Assembly: GCF_031348265.1 (NCBI RefSeq)
Contig: NZ_CP133771.1
Location: 8,060,001 to 8,124,000 of the forward strand
Direction: 5' to 3'
Length of the DNA: 64,000 nt
Origin: Streptomyces collinus
Lineage (GTDB): Bacteria; Actinomycetota; Actinomycetes; Streptomycetales; Streptomycetaceae
The translations under genes were made by a program, and so were the position numbers. Each line of letters begins with the position of its first letter. The stretch's first letter is position 1. The notes beneath the pieces are model-generated. The model was not told the DNA's origin, did no database searches, and saw nothing but the letters and a program-made list of their open reading frames with translations. Shown here in pieces: positions 34,498 through 42,392 of the stretch.

Positions 34498-35424
34498 ATG
34501 CGAGCTCACCTCGGCGACCAACTCGTCATCGAAAGCCCGGCGACCGGCGCCACCAGGCGCGACGGCGAGATCGTCGGACTCCACCACGACGACGGAACAC
34601 CTCCCTACGACGTGCGCTGGTCGGACACGAATGAAGTGACGCTCGTGTTCCCCGGCCCCGACGCGCACCTCCGCCACATCGAGCACGGACAGCAGCCCGG
34701 GACTCCCCAGGGGGCTTCCCAGCCGGACACGGTCGACCCGGGGCCCGTCTCCGCGGCAGCCCCGCCGACCGGGACTCCCAACCCTGGCGACATCGGTCGG
34801 CGCGTGGCCGCGGAACGCCACAGGAGTGGGCTCAGCCGGGGAGAAACGGCCGGCCGCGCCCGCATGTCGCCCGACTACCTGGCGTACCTGGAGGAACAGC
34901 CCGCCGACCCGAGTCTGGGCACTCTCGTCAGGCTGGCCGACGCGCTGGGCACCACCGTCGCTGCCCTGCGCGGGGGTGGCATCGATCTGCCTCCCGGCCA
35001 AGGCCAGGCGCTCCTGCACCCGCGGCTGAGGGATCTCAGCCCGCAGGAGTGCCGCACTCTGCTGTCCACGCACGGTGTGGGGCGCATCGCGCTCCCGGCG
35101 TCCGACGGTCGCCCGGCGGTGGTCCCGGTCAACTACGAGGTCGTAGACGACGCGATCGTTTTCCGGACGGCGCCCGGCTCGGTGCCGGCAGCGGCCGTGG
35201 GGAAGGAAGTCGCCTTCGAAGTGGACCATGTGGACGAGGCCATGAGTCAAGGCTGGAGTGTGCTGGCAGTCGGCCCGGCGCACGTCGTCACGGAGCCCGA
35301 CGCCGTGCACGGGCTCACCCGACGCGCGCACACCACGCCCTGGGCAGGCGGTGAACGCGAGATGTGGGTGTCGATCCGGCCCGCGAGCCTCTCGGGCCGG
35401 CGCATCACTCCTGCCGACGAGTGA
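34498..35424 (+). CDS. DUF1918 - XRE helix-turn-helix - PPOX flavin-binding fusion
   Basis: A 308-residue three-part protein. Residues 1-61 are a DUF1918 domain (HLGDQLVIESPATGATRRDG, YDVRWSDTNEVTLVFPGPD). Residues 62-97 are a Pro-rich linker. Residues 98-158 are an XRE-type HTH (IGRRVAAERHRSGLSRGETA, LVRLADALGTTVAALRGG). Residues about 178-308 are a pyridoxamine-phosphate-oxidase-like split barrel (LSTHGVGRIALPASDGRPAV, VNYEVVDDAIVFRT) that in this family binds FMN or F420. Rv3129 is a DosR-regulon protein with the last fold. A flavin-sensing transcription regulator is a natural reading, but unproven. GAGGAGAGG is nine bases before ATG 34498. Confidence 0.82.
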   Translation: MRAHLGDQLVIESPATGATRRDGEIVGLHHDDGTPPYDVRWSDTNEVTLVFPGPDAHLRHIEHGQQPGTPQGASQPDTVDPGPVSAAAPPTGTPNPGDIGRRVAAERHRSGLSRGETAGRARMSPDYLAYLEEQPADPSLGTLVRLADALGTTVAALRGGGIDLPPGQGQALLHPRLRDLSPQECRTLLSTHGVGRIALPASDGRPAVVPVNYEVVDDAIVFRTAPGSVPAAAVGKEVAFEVDHVDEAMSQGWSVLAVGPAHVVTEPDAVHGLTRRAHTTPWAGGEREMWVSIRPASLSGRRITPADE

Positions 35425-35481
35425 GCCACCGCAGGACCGGCCCCCTCCTGGCCTGCCGCTGATCCGCGAGAGGAGACTCCG

Positions 35482-36474
35482 GTGAGCGGACAAGAACCGT
35501 CCGACGAGCGCCTGACGGACCTGGTCCACGACGCTGCCGCCGCCCCGTCGATGCACAACGCACAGCCCTGGCGCTTCCGCTACGTCCGGCGCAGCCGCAC
35601 GTTCGAGATGCGCGCCGACTTCGAGCGTGCCATGCCCCGCTCCGACCCCCGTACCCGCGGCCTTCACATCGGCTGCGGCGCCGCCCTGCTGAACCTGCGG
35701 GTCGCCGTGGCCCACGAGGGCTGGCATCCGGAGACCCGGCTGCTGCACGACCCGTCCGATCCGGCGCTCCTCGCGAGCGTGCGGCTGACCGCACCCGGAA
35801 TCGGGGAGAACGGCCTCGGCGCGCTGTATCCGGCGATCCACGAACGGCACAGCAGCCGCTTCCCGTTCGACGATACGGAGATTCCCGATGCCGTGCGGGA
35901 GGCGCTCAGCGAGGCCGCCCGGCGTGAGGGAGCCGAGCTGACGTTCCCCACCTCATGGCATCTGCACGAGGTGCTGGAGATGGTCCGGGAAGCCGAGGCG
36001 CGCAACCTCACCGACCGCGGCAGCGACCAGGACCTGGCCGAATGGACCCGTATCGACGCTCCATCGGCGAACATGACCGACGACGGAGTCCCGGAATACG
36101 CCTTCGGGCCGCGCAAGCGCGGGGGCAAAGCTCCCATGCGGGACTTCGCGGGCACGCGGCAGGTGGCGGGACGGGACGCCGCAGACTTCGAAGAGAGCCC
36201 TCAGGTAGCCCTGGTCAGCACGAGCCACGACCGTCCGGAGGACTGGCTGCGCGCCGGCCAGGCCATGGAACGCGTCCTGCTGCTGGCCACCCTGGAGGGC
36301 CTGTCCAGCTCCTTCGCCACCCAGCCCCTCGAATGGACGGACCTGCGCTGGCCGCTGCGTGATCCGGTCACCGGGACGGGCTACACGCAGATGCTGCTGC
36401 GCCTGGGATACGGCCCCAAAGGCCCCCGCACGCCGCGCCGGCCAGTGGCGGAGGTCCTCGACATCCGGCCCTGA
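35482..36474 (+). CDS. Acg-family nitroreductase-like protein
   Basis: A 330-residue paralogue of the protein at 21695, with the same fingerprints: APSMHNAQPWRFRYV, MPRSDPRTRGLHIGCGAALL, ERHSSRFPF, PEYAFGPRKRGGKAPMRDFA, and MLLRLGYGPKGPRTPRRP at the end. The start is GTG 35482 with GAGAGGAG upstream. It follows the DUF1918-HTH-PPOX gene by 57 bp on the same strand, so both flavin-related genes are probably one transcript. The Acg family is DosR-controlled in M. tuberculosis. No own DevR-type box is visible. Confidence 0.87.
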   Translation: MSGQEPSDERLTDLVHDAAAAPSMHNAQPWRFRYVRRSRTFEMRADFERAMPRSDPRTRGLHIGCGAALLNLRVAVAHEGWHPETRLLHDPSDPALLASVRLTAPGIGENGLGALYPAIHERHSSRFPFDDTEIPDAVREALSEAARREGAELTFPTSWHLHEVLEMVREAEARNLTDRGSDQDLAEWTRIDAPSANMTDDGVPEYAFGPRKRGGKAPMRDFAGTRQVAGRDAADFEESPQVALVSTSHDRPEDWLRAGQAMERVLLLATLEGLSSSFATQPLEWTDLRWPLRDPVTGTGYTQMLLRLGYGPKGPRTPRRPVAEVLDIRP

Positions 36475-36526
36475 CCTGCCCGAGGGACCGCAGCCGGTCG
36501 GTGCCGGGCGGCGGCCGGTACACGGG

Positions 36527-37204
36527 TCACTGACCGTCCTCGGGCCCGTCCGGACCGGCTGACTGGCCGGTGAGCTGCGGCTCGACGTCCACGACGCCCT
36601 CCACGGCGCGCACGAGGCGCACGGCGACCGAGATGAGCGAGGTGTCGCGGATGTGTCCGCGGAGGGTGACGATTCCCTCGTGCACGTTCACGTGGATGGC
36701 GTGGCTGAAGGCCGGGAAGAGGTAGGACACCACGGTGCGGCGGACCTCCTCCTCGATGTCCTCGTCCGACCGGAGGAAGACCTTCAGCAGATCGGCACGG
36801 CTGACGATGCCCTGGAGCATGCCCACTTCGTCGACCACGGGCAGCCGCTTGACGTGCCGGACGGCCATGATCCTGGCGGCCTGGGCCAAGGTGGCGTCGG
36901 GGTGGACCGTGACAGCGGGGGTGCTCATGAGGTCCTCCGCCGTCACGCCCCCGGCCTTGGCGACGTCGGACAGGCGCAGGCGCTGCTCGAAGAGGTTCGG
37001 GTCGCTGTCGCGGAACTCCTCCTTGGGCAGCAGGTCGGCCTCGGACACCACGCCGATGACGCGCCCTTCACCCTCCAGGACCGGCATGGCACTCACCTTC
37101 CACTGCTCCATGGTCCGGACGATCTCCTTGAAAGGCGCGTCGCGTCCCACGGCCACGACCGTCTGGGTCATCACATCGCTCACGATGTGCGGGGTCTCGG
37201 GCAC
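36527..37204 (-). CDS. CBS-CBS-BON domain protein
   Basis: A 225-residue protein with two CBS motifs (IVSDVMTQTVVAVGRDAPFK to VIGVVSEADLL; EDLMSTPAVTVHPDATLAQA to LQGIVSRADLL) and a BON domain (about 145-212, NVHEGIVTLRGHIRD, AVEGVVDVEPQL). It is a paralogue of 13213. The start is GTG 37204, with GAGGTGG about seven bases upstream. It is 24 bp after the cyclic-nucleotide-binding gene and is likely co-transcribed, joining two small-ligand sensors in one operon. Confidence 0.88.
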   Translation of the reverse strand: MPETPHIVSDVMTQTVVAVGRDAPFKEIVRTMEQWKVSAMPVLEGEGRVIGVVSEADLLPKEEFRDSDPNLFEQRLRLSDVAKAGGVTAEDLMSTPAVTVHPDATLAQAARIMAVRHVKRLPVVDEVGMLQGIVSRADLLKVFLRSDEDIEEEVRRTVVSYLFPAFSHAIHVNVHEGIVTLRGHIRDTSLISVAVRLVRAVEGVVDVEPQLTGQSAGPDGPEDGQ

Positions 37205-37228
37205 CGCGAACCACCTCGTCTCGCCTCG

Positions 37229-37687
37229 TCAGGGCACCTCGCCCGCGCCGTAGGGCGCGTACAGGTCGAGCAGCCGAACCCGCGCGGACCTGAGCCGCCC
37301 CGCGATCACTGCGGCGACATAGGCCAACAGTTCCTGCCTCAGTTCCGGGTCCTTCCCGCACAGCTCACTGACCGCGGCCGCGTCGAACTCGTAGGCGCGC
37401 ACCGGGCTGGTGGCCTGGGCCCCCAAATGCCAGTGATGGGGAGGGACCAGCCAGGACCAGCCCAGTAGTTCCCCGGCACCGAGGGTCTCGATGACAGCTG
37501 CCCGGCGGCCGGGAACATGGACGTCGAGAGCGACGGTGCCCGTGTGGATGATCCAGAAGCGGTCGGCTTTGGCGCCCTCGTTGAAGATGCGCTCGTCGAT
37601 CGCGAACGACACTTCACGAGCCAGCGACATGAGCTGCTCCTGATGCTTCTTGGTCAGGGCGCCGAAAGCGCCGCTCCTCACCACCAC
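37229..37687 (-). CDS. Stand-alone cyclic-nucleotide-binding domain protein
   Basis: A 152-residue Crp/Fnr-type sensor domain without a DNA-binding part: ERIFNEGAKADRFWIIHTGT (beta-roll start), LGAGELLGWSWLVPPHHWHL at the phosphate-binding-cassette position, and a C-terminal dimer helix. The usual PBC residues R-S/T-A are not clear (PHHWHLGAQATSPV), so the ligand is uncertain. AAGGGAG lies six bases before GTG 37687. Upstream, between it and the divergent USP, only a degenerate box is seen (GGGGCCCTGTCCGGCC, 37723-37738). Confidence 0.75.
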   Translation of the reverse strand: MVVRSGAFGALTKKHQEQLMSLAREVSFAIDERIFNEGAKADRFWIIHTGTVALDVHVPGRRAAVIETLGAGELLGWSWLVPPHHWHLGAQATSPVRAYEFDAAAVSELCGKDPELRQELLAYVAAVIAGRLRSARVRLLDLYAPYGAGEVP

Positions 37688-37948
37688 GATCGTCTCCCTT
37701 CACCGTGACCTCGGCGCGGAGTGGGGCCCTGTCCGGCCGACGAGACGGCCGTGGCAGAGATGGCAGGAGCGGCACCCGTTCCTTCTCTCGGCCACCTGAC
37801 TCCACGATCGTCGCAAATCGGGGCAGTGCAACCTGGGCGTGGTTGCCCCTGCCAAGGGTCGGTCCACGTGTCGCGACGGGCCCAGGGCGGTGCGACGGTA
37901 TTGACAGGAACTTCCCGCAGCGCCCGGGGCAGGAAGGTGATGGTGACC

Positions 37949-38824
37949 ATGGAACTCCCACTGGTCGTGGGTGTCGACGGATCGGACTCCAGCCTGCAGG
38001 CCGTGGACTGGGCGGTGGACGAGGCGGCGCGTCTCGGGCTGTCTCTGCGGCTTGTCCACGCCTCTTTGTGGGAGCGGTACGAGGCACGCCGCCCCTCCTT
38101 CAGCACCGACCGTCCGGCCGAAGAGGTTCTGGCCGAGCACATCGCGGCGTCCTGCGCGGAACGCGCCCAACTGCGCAACCCACAGGTGAAGGTGTCGAGC
38201 GACGTGCTGCCCGACGACGCCGTGTCCACACTCCTGCACGCGGCTCATGAATCCTTCGCCCTGGTCGTGGGCTCGCGCGGGCGCGGCGAGGTCGCCGGGT
38301 TGCTGCTGGGGTCGGTCAGCCTCGCGGTGGCCGCCCGTGCGGTGTGCCCCGTCTTCGTGGTCCGCGGCGGGGAGCGCAACCAGCAGGGCACCTTCGGCAA
38401 GGTGATGGTCGGCGTCGGCGATTCGACCGAGGGATCGGCCGCTGTGCGGTTCGCCTTCCGCGAGGCCGAGGCGCGCGGCAGCGCCCTGCACGCGGTACGG
38501 GCCTGGCGCCGCCCCGCCCATGAGCACGTGGACCACCCCCTGGTCGCGGACGACGCCGCCGGTGCCCACGAGGAACGGGCCTCCGCGCTCCTCACCGACG
38601 CACTGCGCGACGCCGTACGGGATCATCCGCAGGTCGATGTGCATCGCCAAGCGGTCGAAGGCCCCGCACACAAAGCCCTCCTGGATGCCTCGGCCGAGGC
38701 CGACCTGGTGGTCGTGGGCGCGTTGAGGCGGCACGGTCACTTCGGTCTGCAACTCGGCAGGGTCGCCCACGCCCTGTTGCATCACGCCGAGTGCCCGGTG
38801 GCCGTCGTCCCGCAGCGGGCCTGA
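37949..38824 (+). CDS. Tandem-domain universal stress protein (class C)
   Basis: A 291-residue two-domain USP: MELPLVVGVDGSDSSLQAVD, ATP loop GSRGRGEVAGLLLGS in domain 1, and GALRRHGHFGLQLGRVAHAL in domain 2. ATG 37940, GTG 37943 and ATG 37949 are all in frame after AGGAAGG (37931-37937); I chose 37949 by alignment with 2803 and 26723, but GTG 37943 has better spacing. The GH65 gene follows 58 bp later and may share the transcript. Confidence 0.88.
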   Translation: MELPLVVGVDGSDSSLQAVDWAVDEAARLGLSLRLVHASLWERYEARRPSFSTDRPAEEVLAEHIAASCAERAQLRNPQVKVSSDVLPDDAVSTLLHAAHESFALVVGSRGRGEVAGLLLGSVSLAVAARAVCPVFVVRGGERNQQGTFGKVMVGVGDSTEGSAAVRFAFREAEARGSALHAVRAWRRPAHEHVDHPLVADDAAGAHEERASALLTDALRDAVRDHPQVDVHRQAVEGPAHKALLDASAEADLVVVGALRRHGHFGLQLGRVAHALLHHAECPVAVVPQRA

Positions 38825-38882
38825 TCCGGCGGGCGTCTCACGCTCCTGCACATCTCGTCGAGCGAGGAGGGGAGGGCGCGGG

Positions 38883-41282
38883 TTGTCGGACTGGACATGG
38901 GAGTACGAGGGCTACGACCCTACGGCCGAGCGGTTGCGTGAATCACTCTGCACGCTGGGCAACGGCTACTTCGCCACGCGTGGCGCGGCGCCCGAGTGCC
39001 GGGCGGGCCTGGTGCACTACCCGGGGACCTACGTCGCCGGGTGCTACAACCGCCTGGAGTCGACCGTGGCGGGGCGGCACGCGGTGAACGAGGACCTGGT
39101 CAATCTTCCGAACTGGCTGCTTCTGCGGTTCCGTGTGCGCCGCGCCGGGGGAGCGTGGTGCCCGTGGTTCTCTCCTGACACGAGCGCGCTACTGGACTAC
39201 CGGCACGTCCTGGACCTGCGCCGGGCCACGCTCACCCGCACGCTTCGTTTCCGGGACGACGATGTGGGCGTGCTCGGCGTCCGGCAGACCCGCCTGGTGC
39301 ACATGAGGGACCCTCACCTGGCGGCCCTGCGGACGGTCTTCACGCCCGAGGACTGGTCGGGGGAGATCGAGATCCAGTCCTGCCTCGACGGTGACGTGAT
39401 CAACGGCAATGTGCACCGCTACCGCGCCCTCAACGGGAGCCATCTGACCCGTGTGCGGACGGGGGCACAGGAGCCCGACACGGTCTGGCTGAGCTGCCGC
39501 ACCAGCGCCTCGGGCATCGGTGTAGCCATGGCGGCCCGGACGGTCGTCGCCGGCCGGTCCGCGGCCTCTTCGGAGCTGCGTCCCGCCCGGCGCCGTGCCG
39601 TCCACCGCTTGGTGGTCCCGATCGCTCCGGGCCGACCCGTCGACGTGGAGAAGACAGTGGCGCTGTTCACCTCCCGCGACACGGCGATCAGCGACCCGCT
39701 CGAGGCCGCACTCGACCGAGTGTCCACGGCGGGGGGCATCTCGGAGCTGCTGGACTCCCACGTCGCCGCGTGGGAGCGGTTGTGGCGGCGCGCGGACATC
39801 CAGGTGCCCGGCCGGGCCGGCCGCGTCCTGCGCCTGCACCTCTTCCACGTCCTGCAGACGCTCTCGCCGCACACCGCGGACCTGGACGTGGGAGTGCCGG
39901 CCCGGGGCCTGCACGGTGAGGCGTACCGGGGCCACGTGTTCTGGGACGAACTGTTCGTACTGCCGTATCTCAACCTGCACTTCCCGGAGGTGTCCCGGGC
40001 GCTGCTGAACTACCGCTACCGACGCCTCCCACGAGCGTGCCGGACGGCCGCCGCCATCGGCCGGGCCGGGGCGATGTACCCGTGGCAGAGCGGCAGCGAC
40101 GGCCGCGAGGAGACTCAGGTGTGGCATCTCAACCCGCACTCGGGGCGCTGGCTGCCCGACCACTCCCGGCTTCAGCACCACGTGGGCTCGGCAGTCGCCT
40201 ACAACGTGTGGCAGTACTGCGAGGCCACCGGCGACACGGAGTACCTGCACACCAAGGGCGCGGAGATGCTGCTGCAGATCGCCCGCTTCTGGGCGGACCT
40301 CGCCGACTTCGACGACGGCACAGGCCGCTTCCGCATCCGCGGCGTCGTCGGCCCCGACGAATACCACGACGGCTACCCGGGGGCCACCACGCCGGGGCTG
40401 GACGACAACACGTACACCAATGTCACCGCCGCCTGGGTCCTCACCCGTGCCCTGGACCTCCTGCGGCGCCTTCCCGCCTGGCGCCGCGAGGAACTGTTCG
40501 AACGCGTTCGGCTGGCCGGCGACGAACTCCCGAAGTGGGAGGAGGTGTCCCGGCGGTTGAGGGTGCCGTTCCACCAAGGCGTCATCAGCCAGTTCGAGGG
40601 CTACGGCGACCTCGCCGAGCTGGACTGGGACGCCTACCGGGCGCGCTACGACAGCATCCGGCGCCTGGACCGGATCCTGGAGGCCGAGGGCGACACGGTC
40701 ACCCGCTACAAGGCGTCCAAGCAGGCCGACGTCCTCATGCTCGGCTATCTCTTCTCGCCCGCCGAGCTGCGGGATCTGTTCCGGCGCCTCGGGTACGAAC
40801 TGGACGACGACGTCTGGCGCCGGACCGTCGACTACTACCTCCAGCGCACCAGCCACGGCTCCACGCTCAGCGGGCTCGTCCACGGCCTGGTTCTCGCCCG
40901 CGCACGACGAGCCGAGGCATGGAAGTACGTCCAGGAGGCCCTGGAGGCGGACATCGCCGATATCCAGGGCGGCACGACCGGCGAGGGCATCCATCTCGGG
41001 GCCATGGCCGGGACCCTCGACCTGGTCCAGCGCGGTCTGACCGGACTCGAGACGCGCGAGGACGCCCTGTGGCTGGACCCGGTCCCCCTGCCGGCACTGT
41101 CCGAGTACGGATTCTCGCTGCGCTACCGCGGTCACTGGGGTGTCGCCGTACGGCGCCGGAGAGGGCAGCTGGAGATCGGTGTGCCCGACTCGGAGGAATC
41201 GCCGATCCGCGTGGTGCTGGCCGACCGGGCAGTGACCGTCGCGCCCGGGGAGACCTGCACGCTCGACCTGCCGGCGAGTTGA
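38883..41282 (+). CDS. Glycoside hydrolase family 65 protein (disaccharide phosphorylase/hydrolase)
   Basis: A 799-residue GH65 enzyme: N-terminal beta-sandwich (about 1-260, TLGNGYFATRGAAPE at 21), then the (alpha/alpha)6 barrel with GLHGEAYRGHVFWDELF, MYPWQSGSDGREETQ and the general-acid motif VVGPDEYHDGY (Glu near residue 495). A C-terminal beta part follows. The family contains maltose, trehalose and kojibiose phosphorylases and trehalases; the phosphate-binding residues cannot be judged by eye, so the substrate is open. M. tuberculosis OtsB1 (Rv2006, DosR regulon) carries a GH65 part beside its phosphatase, and here the phosphatase part is absent. The start is TTG 38883 with GAGGAGGGG upstream, an unusual start codon. 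Confidence 0.85.
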   Translation: MSDWTWEYEGYDPTAERLRESLCTLGNGYFATRGAAPECRAGLVHYPGTYVAGCYNRLESTVAGRHAVNEDLVNLPNWLLLRFRVRRAGGAWCPWFSPDTSALLDYRHVLDLRRATLTRTLRFRDDDVGVLGVRQTRLVHMRDPHLAALRTVFTPEDWSGEIEIQSCLDGDVINGNVHRYRALNGSHLTRVRTGAQEPDTVWLSCRTSASGIGVAMAARTVVAGRSAASSELRPARRRAVHRLVVPIAPGRPVDVEKTVALFTSRDTAISDPLEAALDRVSTAGGISELLDSHVAAWERLWRRADIQVPGRAGRVLRLHLFHVLQTLSPHTADLDVGVPARGLHGEAYRGHVFWDELFVLPYLNLHFPEVSRALLNYRYRRLPRACRTAAAIGRAGAMYPWQSGSDGREETQVWHLNPHSGRWLPDHSRLQHHVGSAVAYNVWQYCEATGDTEYLHTKGAEMLLQIARFWADLADFDDGTGRFRIRGVVGPDEYHDGYPGATTPGLDDNTYTNVTAAWVLTRALDLLRRLPAWRREELFERVRLAGDELPKWEEVSRRLRVPFHQGVISQFEGYGDLAELDWDAYRARYDSIRRLDRILEAEGDTVTRYKASKQADVLMLGYLFSPAELRDLFRRLGYELDDDVWRRTVDYYLQRTSHGSTLSGLVHGLVLARARRAEAWKYVQEALEADIADIQGGTTGEGIHLGAMAGTLDLVQRGLTGLETREDALWLDPVPLPALSEYGFSLRYRGHWGVAVRRRRGQLEIGVPDSEESPIRVVLADRAVTVAPGETCTLDLPAS

Positions 41283-41395
41283 TCAGCGCACATGGGCGTG
41301 CCGGGTCCCGCGGCTGCCGCATGATCCACCACACAGGCCATAGGCTCCGAGAAAGCGGGTTCCGCTTCAGGCGACGAGGGCCGTGGGAGACGTGG

Positions 41396-42275
41396 ATGAA
41401 GTGGCTGGTCTCGCTGGCCGGTGCCGGACTCGTCGTGATCACTCTGCGGGACCTGTTCCACACCCTCTGGCACCCCACCCGGCACGGTGGCCTGAGCCGC
41501 CTCGTCATGACGGCGCTGTGGCGACTGGCCCGGCGCTTTCGTGCGCGCAGGCGGGTGGTCGGGCTCGTGGGACCGCTCGCCATGGTGACGGTGGTGAGTA
41601 TGTGGGCCGTCACCGTCATCCTCGGCTGGGCCATCGTCTACTGGCCCCACATGCCCGGGGCGTTCACCTTCTCGCCCGGTTCCGAGGCGGCGCAGGAGCC
41701 GGCGCTGCTCGACTCCGTGTACCTGTCGCTCGTCACGGTCGCCACCCTGGGACTGGGGGACATCGCACCCGCTGAAAGCTGGCTTCGCCTGGTCTCACCG
41801 TTGGAAGCCCTCGTCGGCTTCGCCCTCCTGACGGCCACGGTCTCCTGGGTGCTGGAGATCTACCCGGCGCTGACCCGTAGGAGGGTCCTGGCCATCCGGC
41901 TGGCGCTGCTGCGCGACTCGGACCCGACGACGCAGCAGATCGACTGCACGGCGGGGGCGCTCCTGCTGGACAGCCTGGCCACCGAGATCGTACGCGTCCG
42001 TATCGACTTCACCCAGTACGCCGAGGCGTACTGGGTTCCACGACGGGGAGGACCACTCGTCGCTGGCGGCCATGGTCGGTTACGCCGATGTTCTAGCCCG
42101 AAACGGGCAGGCGGCGCGGCGGCCGGAGGTGCGACTGGCCGGTGAGCTGCTCGCCGGTGCCCTGAAGGACTTCGCCGCCATCCTTGACCAGCGCTTCCTC
42201 CATACGGGCGGAACGCCGACGGAAGTGTTCGCCGCGTACGCCGACGACCACGGCCGCAGCCGTGCGCAGCCTTGA
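41396..42275 (+). pseudogene. Two-TM potassium channel-like protein, frameshifted
   Basis: From ATG 41396 (GGGAG five bases upstream) the frame gives a short cytoplasmic start, helix 1 (about 2-20), helix 2 (about 62-85), a pore loop with the filter-like TVATLGLGDIAP (canonical K+ channels have TVGYGD) and helix 3 ending LTATVSWVLEI, then a soluble C-terminal part. At a GGG near 42031 the frame shifts; removing one G gives YWFHDGEDHSSLAAMVGYAD and continues to a stop at 42275. Uncorrected, the product ends at 42145 with a scrambled tail. Pore and membrane parts would be intact in either case. A sequencing error is possible. Confidence 0.7.
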
Positions 42276-42392
42276 GCAGGGGTGCACTCTGAGAAGGCGG
42301 GGGTACGTCCCTCGGGTCGGTGGCCGGAGACGACGGGAGCGGTGGATGGCAGCCCCTGCACGGAGCCGTCCGGACGCGGCTCTGTCACGGAC

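Noticed and set aside
37723..37738. GGGGCCCTGTCCGGCC as DevR-type box between the cyclic-nucleotide protein and a USP
   Set aside because: Neither register gives two proper half-sites with a 4-base spacer; mentioned only as degenerate.
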